Shown here: piece by piece, positions 1 through 5,167 of the stretch
Position numbering within the stretch: position 1 is the stretch's first letter
How the letters are laid out: every line of letters starts with the position of its first letter
Assembly (NCBI GenBank): GCA_023336875.1
Contig: JAMBLH010000302.1
Span: 1-6,186, forward strand
DNA: 6,186 bases
Direction: 5' to 3'
Source of the DNA: Actinomycetes bacterium
GTDB lineage: Bacteria; Actinomycetota; Acidimicrobiia; Spongiisociales; UBA5794
The notes under the pieces: model-generated
Told to the model about the DNA's origin: nothing
The model's database searches: none
The model's input: the letters and a program-made list of their open reading frames with translations, nothing else
Program-made: the position numbers and the translations under genes

Positions 1-168
1 ATCTTCAGGCTTGTGCCTCCGCGCCTCGCAGGACGCATGATGGAACAGATGATCATGACAGGAGGAAAAGCGGTGATGGACGCAGACGAACCTGCCAAGG
101 AGGTGGGCGAGATCGCTCAATACACAGCGGAGCTGGTCGTTTCTGCGTTCAGGGTCGACCAGGAGTAG
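1..168 (+). CDS. C-terminal end of an unrecognised protein upstream of trmD (partial, 5' end outside window)
   Basis: The first reading frame is open from the window edge to TAG at 166-168 and gives a 55-residue tail ending in AELVVSAFRVDQE. Codon choice resembles the neighbouring genes, so I take it as real coding sequence. The tail looks mostly helical and I do not recognise it. It lacks the usual look of a RimM C-terminus, the protein most often encoded before trmD. A strong Shine-Dalgarno AGGAGG at 60-65 precedes an in-frame GTG at 73 (7-base gap) and ATG at 76, so a separate peptide of about 31 residues starting there is possible. The end of this frame carries the AGGAG (161-165) that serves trmD, whose start is 5 bases after this stop, which implies co-transcription. 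A function cannot be given. Confidence 0.55.
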   Translation: MFRLVPPRLAGRMMEQMIMTGGKAVMDADEPAKEVGEIAQYTAELVVSAFRVDQE

Positions 169-173
169 ACGTC

Positions 174-839
174 GTGCGCATCAGCGTGGTCACCCTTTTC
201 GAGGAATACTTCGATTCACCTTTGCAGGTCTCGCTTGTTGGCAAGGCGATTGGGAATGGACAGATCACGATTGATTTCCACAACCCTCGCGATCATGGAA
301 AGGGAGTGCACAAGCAGGTGGATGACGCACCGTTCGGTGGAGGAGCGGGGATGGTCATGATGCCAGAGCCGCTCGCACGGACGCTCGAGCCACTTGCCTC
401 ATCGCACAGGGTGATGTTCACCCCGACTGGTTCGCCGCTCTCACAGGCAGCTCTCGATCGATTCGCAGGAATGAACCATCTCACACTCATCTGTGGCAGA
501 TACGAGGGCGTGGACCAGAGAGTCATTGATCACTTCGTCGACGAGGAGATCTCGCTGGGCGACTATGTGCTTCTCGGTGGCGAGGTGGCAGCGGCGGCGG
601 TGATCGAAGGTGTGGCGCGCCTCCTTCCAGGAGTCGTCGGGAACCCTGCGTCGACCGAATCGGAGAGCTTCAGAGATGGCCTCCTCGAGGAGCCGGTGTA
701 TACCCGTCCGTCCGAATTTCGCGGTTGGTCGGTACCTGAGGTTCTTCTATCGGGAGATCACGGCAGAATCGCCGCATGGCGGGCAGAGCAGCGGAGACTC
801 CGGACGCTGGAGAGGCGACCAGACCTTGTCGACGAATAG
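174..839 (+). CDS. trmD: tRNA (guanine-37-N1)-methyltransferase TrmD
   Basis: TrmD transfers a methyl group from S-adenosylmethionine to N1 of G37 next to the anticodon in tRNAs such as those for Leu, Pro and Arg, which prevents +1 frameshifting. The 221-residue product carries the family signatures in order: DDAPFGGGAGMVM (50-62), ICGRYEGVDQRV (106-117), GDYVLLGGE (129-137) and LLPGVVGN (150-157). The last three belong to the trefoil-knot SAM site. The linker and C-terminal tRNA-binding part follow (LLEEPVYTRP, 170-179). Length is slightly below E. coli TrmD but normal for the family. Against E. coli, Glu116 and Arg154 align without gaps to Glu111 and Arg149, while catalytic Asp169 aligns to Glu164. 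The GTG start is set by AGGAG at 161-165, 8 bases upstream. It lies before rplS, a classic arrangement. Confidence 0.97.
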   Translation: MRISVVTLFEEYFDSPLQVSLVGKAIGNGQITIDFHNPRDHGKGVHKQVDDAPFGGGAGMVMMPEPLARTLEPLASSHRVMFTPTGSPLSQAALDRFAGMNHLTLICGRYEGVDQRVIDHFVDEEISLGDYVLLGGEVAAAAVIEGVARLLPGVVGNPASTESESFRDGLLEEPVYTRPSEFRGWSVPEVLLSGDHGRIAAWRAEQRRLRTLERRPDLVDE

Positions 840-873
840 AGGTCCTGCGCGGACGGTAGCGTTGTCGCTCCGG

Positions 874-879
874 TAGAAT
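874..879 (+). promoter_or_regulatory. Possible -10 element of an internal rplS promoter
   Basis: The 82-base gap between trmD and rplS contains TAGAAT, which matches the sigma-70-type -10 consensus at five of six bases and is preceded by CGG. A convincing -35 is not visible: the best hexamer, CGGACG at 850-855, is weak and 18 bases away. A transcript starting near 886 would have a leader of about 35 bases with the rplS ribosome site at its end. An extra promoter would let L19 be made above the level of TrmD. This is inference from one hexamer in a short gap. Confidence 0.35.
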
Positions 880-921
880 TTAACCTCGAATCACCTCACC
901 TTTCTTTACTCGGAGGATCCT

Positions 922-1269
922 GTGAACACGATCGAGCAGATCGAAGCTGCGCAGCTGCGCGATGACCTCCCAGACTTTTCGCCTGGGGACACCGTACGCG
1001 TCCATGTGCGTGTCATCGAAGCGGGCCGCGAGCGTGTCCAGATCTATGAAGGTATTGTCATTGCTCGCAAGGGTGGCAACGGCTCACGTGCAACATTCAA
1101 TGTGCGCAAGATCAGCTTCGGAGTTGGCGTGGAACGCATCTTCCCCCTGCACTCACCGATCCTCCAGGAGATCGAAGTCATCCGTCGCGGTAACGTCCGT
1201 CGCGCGAAGTTGTACTACCTGAGGGACCGCGTGGGGAAGGCCACCCGCATCAAGGAGAAGCGCGAATAG
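922..1269 (+). CDS. rplS: 50S ribosomal protein L19
   Basis: L19 is a protein of the large ribosomal subunit located at the interface with the 30S subunit. The 115-residue product is full length for the family (about 113-120) and shows its hallmarks: FSPGDTVRVHVRV (19-31), ERVQIYEGIVIARKG (37-51), FNVRKISFGVGVERIFPLHSP (59-79) and the basic C-terminal AKLYYLRDRVGKATRIKEKR. The GTG start at 922 is fixed by CGGAGGA at 911-917. No terminator hairpin separates it from the glycosylase gene that begins three bases after its stop, so the two are probably co-transcribed. Confidence 0.98.
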   Translation: MNTIEQIEAAQLRDDLPDFSPGDTVRVHVRVIEAGRERVQIYEGIVIARKGGNGSRATFNVRKISFGVGVERIFPLHSPILQEIEVIRRGNVRRAKLYYLRDRVGKATRIKEKRE

Positions 1270-1272
1270 TTC

Positions 1273-1998
1273 GTGGCGGTTCCTCGAGATACACAGCAAC
1301 AGCCGGGTCGCGTGAGCGAGCCGGCTGATCTGATTGTGGCGAGGATCCAGATGCTCGTCGATGTCGAGGCTCTCGCATCACAGAACGAACTGTTCGCAAC
1401 ACTGTTGATTCGCAACGGTCCACCACCGCTCTGGCGCAGAGAAGCATCGTTCGAGACGCTCGTACGCTTCATTCTCGAACAGCAGGTCTCGCTCGCCTCA
1501 GCGAACGCCGCGTTCAAGCGGCTTAACCAACGCATTGGGGGCGTCGTTCCTGAACGCGTGCTCGCATCCTCCGACGCTGACATGAAATCGGACGGTTTCT
1601 CGCGTCAGAAGACCGGATATGTGCGTGGCATCGCCGAACTCATGGTGGAAGGCACCTTCGATCTCTCAGAACTGCCGAGCGAACCAGAGGCAGCGAGACA
1701 GGAGTTGCTTGAGATCAAGGGCATTGGACCATGGACTGCGGCGTGCTTCTCGCTGTTCGTGTCAGGAGACCGCGATGCATGGCCGACAGGCGACCGAGCG
1801 CTCTACGTCTCGATGGCGAAGAACCTCGAGATGGATGACGTCCCTGACCGAGAAGTGGGCGACGCGATCGCCTCCGCGTGGTCACCGTGTCGCGCGACAG
1901 CAGCGAGGATGCTGTGGCATGACTACCTCGGAGGGAGATCACACGTTCCGAACCCTGACGCAGGCTTCATTGCGAGCACGGGTATGGTTCTTGGGTGA
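1273..1998 (+). CDS. HhH-GPD DNA glycosylase, AlkA-like (DNA-3-methyladenine glycosylase II type)
   Basis: This is likely a base-excision repair glycosylase that removes alkylated purines such as 3-methyladenine. The product has up to 241 residues. A helical N-terminal part includes PPPLWRREASFETLVRFILEQQVS, typical of the AlkA branch. The helix-hairpin-helix reads KGIGPWTA (149-156), and the Gly/Pro-rich loop with the catalytic aspartate reads WPTGDRAL, with Asp174 matching AlkA Asp238. There is no four-cysteine iron-sulfur motif, so it is not an endonuclease III/MutY type. The E. coli AlkA N-terminal domain is missing, as in many short AlkA-like enzymes. The start is uncertain: GTG 1273 has AAGGAG only 15 bases upstream (1252-1257), and in-frame GTG 1312, GTG 1336 and ATG 1351 are alternatives that keep the domain intact. 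Its stop overlaps lepB by four bases. Substrate range is inferred from the family. Confidence 0.9.
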   Translation: MAVPRDTQQQPGRVSEPADLIVARIQMLVDVEALASQNELFATLLIRNGPPPLWRREASFETLVRFILEQQVSLASANAAFKRLNQRIGGVVPERVLASSDADMKSDGFSRQKTGYVRGIAELMVEGTFDLSELPSEPEAARQELLEIKGIGPWTAACFSLFVSGDRDAWPTGDRALYVSMAKNLEMDDVPDREVGDAIASAWSPCRATAARMLWHDYLGGRSHVPNPDAGFIASTGMVLG

Positions 1999-2660
1999 TT
2001 CCACCAGACCTCAACGAGACCGCCTCAGTGCCAGAGCCTGCTGAACCATCCGGTTCTGCAGAGAAATCCAAGAAGCAACTGCCACTCTGGCTTGAGTTCC
2101 CTCTTCTCATTGCCGCGGCCTTGCTGATCGCCGTACTCATCAAGACATTCCTCTTCCAAGCCTTCTGGATTCCGTCCTCGTCCATGGAGAACACGCTCCT
2201 GATCTACGATCGCGTGCTGGTCAGCAAGCTTTCGTACGAATTCTCCGACATCTCACAACTCGACGTGATCGTCTTCGACGATCCTCGGGCCGGTTTCGAG
2301 CAGCCAGAGGAGGATGCCCTCGAGCGGGCGCTTCGCAATCTAAAGGAATCGATCGGACTTGCAACGCCTCAGTCCGAGTTCATCAAGCGTGTCATCGGGC
2401 TGCCTGGTGATGTGGTTGAGGGGAGGGATGGCAGTGTATTTGTGAACGATGTTCGTCTCGTCGAACCGTATCTCAAACAGCCTGAACGACCAATCCGACC
2501 GTTTGGGCCTGTCACCGTTCCTGCCGGCTCCCTCTTCGTGATGGGGGACAACCGAAGAGCAAGCCAAGACTCGCGCTTCTTCGGCCCGATTCCTGTGGAC
2601 GACGTTGTCGGCAAGGCCTTTGTGATCATCTGGCCGGTGGGACGAGCCGGAGGAATTTGA
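1995..2660 (+). CDS. lepB: Signal peptidase I
   Basis: This membrane-anchored serine protease cleaves signal peptides from proteins exported by Sec and Tat. The 221-residue product has a short Pro/Glu/Ser-rich cytoplasmic N-terminus (1-31), one membrane segment at about 33-55, then the catalytic domain. The Ser-Lys dyad is visible: Ser63 in IPSSSMENTL and Lys131 in FIKRVIGLPGD. The late conserved box MGDNRRASQDSRFFGPI spans 183-199. A charged insertion (about 98-127) lies between the first strands and the Lys box. The GTG start forms a GTGA overlap with the glycosylase stop, which suggests translational coupling. No good ribosome site is visible, and GTG at 2028 is a second in-frame option. 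The position after rplS is standard for actinobacteria. Confidence 0.96.
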   Translation: MIPPDLNETASVPEPAEPSGSAEKSKKQLPLWLEFPLLIAAALLIAVLIKTFLFQAFWIPSSSMENTLLIYDRVLVSKLSYEFSDISQLDVIVFDDPRAGFEQPEEDALERALRNLKESIGLATPQSEFIKRVIGLPGDVVEGRDGSVFVNDVRLVEPYLKQPERPIRPFGPVTVPAGSLFVMGDNRRASQDSRFFGPIPVDDVVGKAFVIIWPVGRAGGI

Positions 2661-2733
2661 CGGGAGCAGCTGTCAGATGTCAGCTATCAGGCTTCAGCGA
2701 AGAGCTGTCTTATGGCGGTGATACGGTCGGAGG

Positions 2734-3069
2734 ATGGTTCGTGTCGCTTCGAGAACACTGGGTTTCCACGGTGAGCGCCTGGCTGTCGCCTTTCTACGCA
2801 GGCGTGGAGTGCGGGTTGTCGACACGAACGTGTTCGTGGACCGTGATGAGATCGACATCATCTATCGAGGTAGCAGGGGTCTGGTTGCCATTGAGGTGAA
2901 GACGGTGACGGCTGGCGTTGAGCCGTTCGAGGCGCTCACGGATGAGAAGATGAGGCGGCTTCGACGGGCCATTGCCGGCTACGAAAAGCCAATTGTTGCA
3001 TTGGACGCGATTGGCGTGACGATTGGTGGTTCTGGAACCGAGATTCGCTGGTTAAGGGGAATCGGGTGA
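2734..3069 (+). CDS. yraN: UPF0102 family protein YraN (restriction-endonuclease-like fold)
   Basis: YraN proteins have a predicted PD-(D/E)XK nuclease fold and are widely conserved near rnhB, lepB and dprA; their cellular role is not settled. The 111-residue product shows the family pattern: GERLAVAFLRRRG (13-25), then DEIDIIYRG (38-46) and AIEVKT (52-57). Asp41, Glu54 and Lys56 correspond to the metal-binding core, with Glu14 earlier. Asp38 replaces the usual Gly before EID. A helical stretch with EKMRRLRRAIAGY follows. An in-frame stop at 2719-2721 limits the 5' end, so ATG 2734 is the only conventional start that keeps the N-terminal GE motif. GGAGG at 2729-2733 abuts it with no spacer, which is unusual. 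The 73-base gap after lepB holds no gene. The 3' end overlaps the convergent gene by 18 bases. Confidence 0.9.
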   Translation: MVRVASRTLGFHGERLAVAFLRRRGVRVVDTNVFVDRDEIDIIYRGSRGLVAIEVKTVTAGVEPFEALTDEKMRRLRRAIAGYEKPIVALDAIGVTIGGSGTEIRWLRGIG

Positions 3070-3312
3070 ACGGTGGTGACCGAGGCGGCGACGTTCCTTG
3101 TACCAGCAGCCACGATGCCAGTGACGTCTGAGATCAGGTGCATCCCCTGGGACAACGACGAGATGACCAACACCGACATCGATGACAGTCTCACAGCCAG
3201 GGCATGCATAGGTCTTGCGCGCCTGATACGGCTGAATGGGGTGCACCGTGTGATCATCGAACGAATCGTGGAGTCCAGGAGACTCGGTGGGGTTGCTCGT
3301 CGACGTTGCCAT
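3052..3312 (-). CDS. Small putative zinc-binding protein of unknown function (CPGC...RRHWH..CW)
   Basis: From ATG at 3312 the product has 86 residues. A polar, low-complexity N-terminus (about 1-30) precedes a compact core: KTYACPGCE with Cys37 and Cys40, a hydrophobic strand GHLVVVP, then RRHWHRGCW with His64, His66 and Cys69. Two Cys plus His/Cys suggest a single zinc-ribbon-like site. I associate this pattern with small actinobacterial proteins annotated as hypothetical; no function is known to me. The frame stays open upstream to ATG 3369 (105 residues) with a GTG at 3345, but none of the three starts has a ribosome site. I prefer 3312 because TACCCT lies 7 bases before it, fitting a leaderless transcript. 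It is divergent from the crotonase gene and converges on yraN with an 18-bp overlap. The opposite-strand frame lacks any family pattern. Confidence 0.75.
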   Translation of the reverse strand: MATSTSNPTESPGLHDSFDDHTVHPIQPYQARKTYACPGCETVIDVGVGHLVVVPGDAPDLRRHWHRGCWYKERRRLGHHRSPDSP

Positions 3313-3319
3313 GGCGACA

Positions 3320-3325
3320 AGGGTA
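3320..3325 (-). promoter_or_regulatory. Possible -10 element for a leaderless zinc-ribbon transcript
   Basis: Read on the - strand, TACCCT is followed by seven bases and then ATGGC at 3312. It fits the TAnnnT core of an actinobacterial -10 placed so that transcription begins at or next to the start codon. No clear -35 is seen. It is supported mainly by the same spacing before two other genes in the window. Confidence 0.35.
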
Positions 3326-3386
3326 GGAGAGAAGCTGCTGAACACCCTTGTTTCGTGACGTCGACTCATGGCTCAGATGTCTGCTG

Positions 3387-3392
3387 TACGCT
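3387..3392 (+). promoter_or_regulatory. Possible -10 element for a leaderless crotonase transcript
   Basis: TACGCT is followed by eight bases and ATGGC at 3401. A weak -35-like TCGACT lies at 3361-3366, but its 19-base gap is long. If real, it fixes the crotonase start at 3401 rather than at ATG 3368 or 3377, and it lies in the intergenic space shared with the divergent gene. Confidence 0.35.
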
Positions 3393-3400
3393 GGCGCGCC

Positions 3401-4180
3401 ATGGCCGCATTCATCTCAATCACTGACGTCGGATCGATCCGGACACTCACAATGTCCAACCCCGGCAGGAAGAACGCTGTGCCACCGACCGGATGGCAAG
3501 AACTCGCCGATGCATTTGGGCAATTCGAAGCGTCTCCTCAGCGGGTGCTCATCATTCGGGGCGCCGACGGTGACTTCTGCGCCGGTGCGGACATGAACAA
3601 GAACGTCGTCTCAACACCGAGCGCCGCTGACAACGCGGCACGGATGCGCGCGACAAACGCTGCGGCGATCGCACTTCACCGGCTTTCCAAACCAACCATT
3701 GCTGCCGTCGATGGAGTCGCTGTGGGGGCAGGGATGAATCTCGCACTTGGTTGTGATGTGATCATCGCCACAGAGAGATCGCGATTCTCCGAGATATTCG
3801 TCAAGCGAGGATTAACGGTCGATTTCGGAGGCACATGGCTGCTTCCCCGCCTCGTCGGGTTGTCCCGCGCACGAGAGCTTGCGTTGACCGGGCGGGTCTT
3901 CGGTGCAGAAGACGCCCTCACGTACGGCATGATCTCATCGGTTGTGGAGACCGAAGAGCTCGACGTCGTGGTCAACGAATCTGCTGAAGGTCTCGCAGCG
4001 GGTGCGCCGCTTGCACAAGCGATCATCAAGAGGGCGCTCGATCGATCCTCATCCATGACATTCGAGCAGGCACTTTCGTTCGAGGAGCAGGCTCAGGCGA
4101 TCCTCCTCGGATCCGAGGATCTCGTAGAGGGTGCGGCAGCCTTCGTCGAGAAGCGGGACGCCGACTTCAGGGGTCGGTAA
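3401..4180 (+). CDS. Crotonase-fold enzyme (enoyl-CoA hydratase/isomerase family), probably not a classical hydratase
   Basis: Crotonase-fold enzymes act on acyl-CoA thioesters and stabilise an enolate in an oxyanion hole. From ATG 3401 the product has 259 residues, the usual length. The first oxyanion loop is GDFCAGADM (57-65) and the second is DGVAVGAGMNLALGCD (104-119). FVKRGLTVDFGGTWLLPR (133-150) and GLSRARELALTGR follow, and the C-terminal helices are complete. Aligned without gaps to rat mitochondrial enoyl-CoA hydratase, catalytic Glu144 is Asn113 and Glu164 is Phe133. Asp141 instead occupies the place of the catalytic Asp in 4-chlorobenzoyl-CoA dehalogenase and PaaG-type isomerases. 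An isomerase or other crotonase reaction is therefore more likely than hydration. ATG 3368 and 3377 are in frame upstream but add only MAQMSAVRWRA, which is not family-like. The thioesterase remnant downstream suggests acyl-CoA metabolism. Confidence 0.92.
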   Translation: MAAFISITDVGSIRTLTMSNPGRKNAVPPTGWQELADAFGQFEASPQRVLIIRGADGDFCAGADMNKNVVSTPSAADNAARMRATNAAAIALHRLSKPTIAAVDGVAVGAGMNLALGCDVIIATERSRFSEIFVKRGLTVDFGGTWLLPRLVGLSRARELALTGRVFGAEDALTYGMISSVVETEELDVVVNESAEGLAAGAPLAQAIIKRALDRSSSMTFEQALSFEEQAQAILLGSEDLVEGAAAFVEKRDADFRGR

Positions 4181-4187
4181 ATCTCGA

Positions 4188-4337
4188 ATGTCCTCGCCGT
4201 ACTTCGCAACCTCAGATGGGTCATGGTTCACGTCATCGGACCAGGTCAGAGGTCCTTGGGACGTCGACGCCTGCCACGCGGGCCCTCGAGCCGCGCTCAG
4301 GGTGCTGAGGGCCGCGCAATGCAGAGTCTCGTTCTGA
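4188..4337 (+). pseudogene. Truncated N-terminus of an acyl-CoA thioesterase-like protein
   Basis: Seven bases after the crotonase stop, ATG 4188 opens a 49-codon frame. It contains FATSDGSWFTSSDQVRGPWD and then DACHAGPRAALRVLRAAQ. The block RGPWDxDACHAGPxxAL (21-37) closely resembles the start of actinobacterial thioesterase-family (hot-dog fold, TesB-like) proteins, which normally have about 260 residues. The frame stops at TGA 4335-4337, and the rest of the fold is absent. A second frame from ATG 4319 reads SLVLTTNQGDVP before another stop at 4358-4360, which may be a frameshifted continuation. The opposite-strand ABC permease gene ends at 4400. I infer a gene broken by frameshift and truncation, possibly once co-transcribed with the crotonase. 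The alternative is a chance frame in a spacer. The - strand frame over the same bases has no recognisable motif. Confidence 0.45.
4281..4313. repeat. GC-rich inverted repeats with two alternative pairings
   Basis: GGCCCTC at 4281-4287 is the reverse complement of GAGGGCC at 4307-4313. An alternative, tighter hairpin forms inside: CCCT-c-GAGC (4283-4291) pairs with GCTCAGGG (4295-4302) around a three-base loop. The two pairings exclude each other. It lies between convergent genes and could act as a terminator without a U-tract, but it also overlaps the presumed thioesterase remnant, so it may be only leftover coding sequence. Confidence 0.35.
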
Positions 4338-4368
4338 CCACGAATCAAGGGGATGTTCCGTGACGATC

Positions 4369-4395
4369 AGTGTCATCAAAGCGCGTGCCGACACT
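4369..4395 (-). terminator. Weak hairpin just past the ABC permease stop
   Basis: AGTGTC at 4369-4374 and GACACT at 4390-4395 form a 6-bp stem with a 15-base loop, beginning five bases after the permease stop codon on the - strand. No U-tract follows. Its place at the end of the operon, facing a convergent gene, is the main argument for a terminator role. Confidence 0.2.
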
Positions 4396-4399
4396 CCGG

Positions 4400-5167
4400 C
4401 TACGAAATTGCTTTCCTGAAGGCGCGCGTGGCGGCAGTGAGAGTGACTGCGCCGAGAAGCAGTGTGACGCCGATCGACTGGAGGATGAGGTTCCAGTCCC
4501 AGCCGTCGTTGACGAGGGCACGTTCTGCGTCGATGAGGTAGGTGAGAGGATTGAACCTTGCAACGGTGTCAAGCCAGTCAGGGAGCAGAGCTGCAGGCAT
4601 GAAGCCTGTGGATAGGAACAGGATCGGGAACAGCAGCACGATTCCGATAACCATCGTGACTTCGGCGTTCTGGGTCCTGAGCGCAACGATATTGGACAAC
4701 CCTGCCCATGCCATGCCGAAGATCGAAGCAAGAAATATCATCATCGCAATGCCAACAAGACCGGTCTCATACCTCGCGCCCATGGCGAATGCGGCGAGGA
4801 TTACCACGCCCGCCTGAGCAATGATCCGGATGCCATCGGCGAGAATCCGCCCGGCCATGATCGACACCCGATAGATCGGAGCGATGAGGAACTTGTCGAG
4901 CATGCCGTCCTCGATGTCGGCGACCGTGCCGAGCCCTGATTGGAAGGCTGAGCTGAGAGCGGTCATGGCAATGATCGCCGGCACAAGGAACTGCAGGTAC
5001 GAGTCGTAGGGGAAGCCAGGGAGGTTGGCGAGAGAGCTGAAGATCTGGGAGAAGAGTACGAGGAACAGCAACGGCTGGAAGAGGGACATGAACAGCAGGA
5101 TTGGTACCCGTACCGACTTCGTGAGGTTCCGCTGAGTGATGGTCAATGTTTCTGATACGACGTTCAT
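4400..5167 (-). CDS. ABC-2 type transporter permease (DrrB-like)
   Basis: This is the membrane subunit of an ABC exporter. The 255-residue product has the six-segment ABC-2 layout, with hydrophobic stretches at about 22-46, 58-78, 105-128, 136-161, 169-193 and 227-247. The ABC-2 signature is present: a cytoplasmic loop EDGMLDKFLIAPIYR (86-100), then GRILADG (106-112), and a late RFNPLTYLIDAERAL (204-218). All are typical of the daunorubicin-resistance DrrB family. Its ATG overlaps the ATPase stop as ATGA (5167-5164), with a GAGGGG ribosome-site-like run a few bases upstream inside the ATPase gene, so the two are translationally coupled. Family members export antibiotics, lipids or other hydrophobic compounds. 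No biosynthetic genes adjoin it, so the substrate is unknown. Confidence 0.93.
   Translation of the reverse strand: MNVVSETLTITQRNLTKSVRVPILLFMSLFQPLLFLVLFSQIFSSLANLPGFPYDSYLQFLVPAIIAMTALSSAFQSGLGTVADIEDGMLDKFLIAPIYRVSIMAGRILADGIRIIAQAGVVILAAFAMGARYETGLVGIAMMIFLASIFGMAWAGLSNIVALRTQNAEVTMVIGIVLLFPILFLSTGFMPAALLPDWLDTVARFNPLTYLIDAERALVNDGWDWNLILQSIGVTLLLGAVTLTAATRAFRKAIS

Noticed and set aside
842..854. GTCC/GGAC hairpin after trmD as a terminator or L19 leader
   Set aside because: A 4-bp stem is too short to distinguish from chance in GC-rich sequence, and no leader RNA motif is recognisable.
2667..2685. Small inverted repeat AGCTG/CAGCT between lepB and yraN
   Set aside because: The stem is only 5 bp, no U-tract follows, and operon continuity is expected, so a terminator is not supported.
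3073..3426. A 117-codon + strand frame after yraN
   Set aside because: It is antisense to the CPGC/RRHWH zinc-ribbon gene and runs into the crotonase start. It has no recognisable motif.
4049..4348. A 99-codon - strand frame starting with TTG
   Set aside because: Its second half is antisense to the crotonase C-terminus and it has no known motif. The + strand reading of the spacer matches a thioesterase N-terminus better, although third-position GC is high in both directions.
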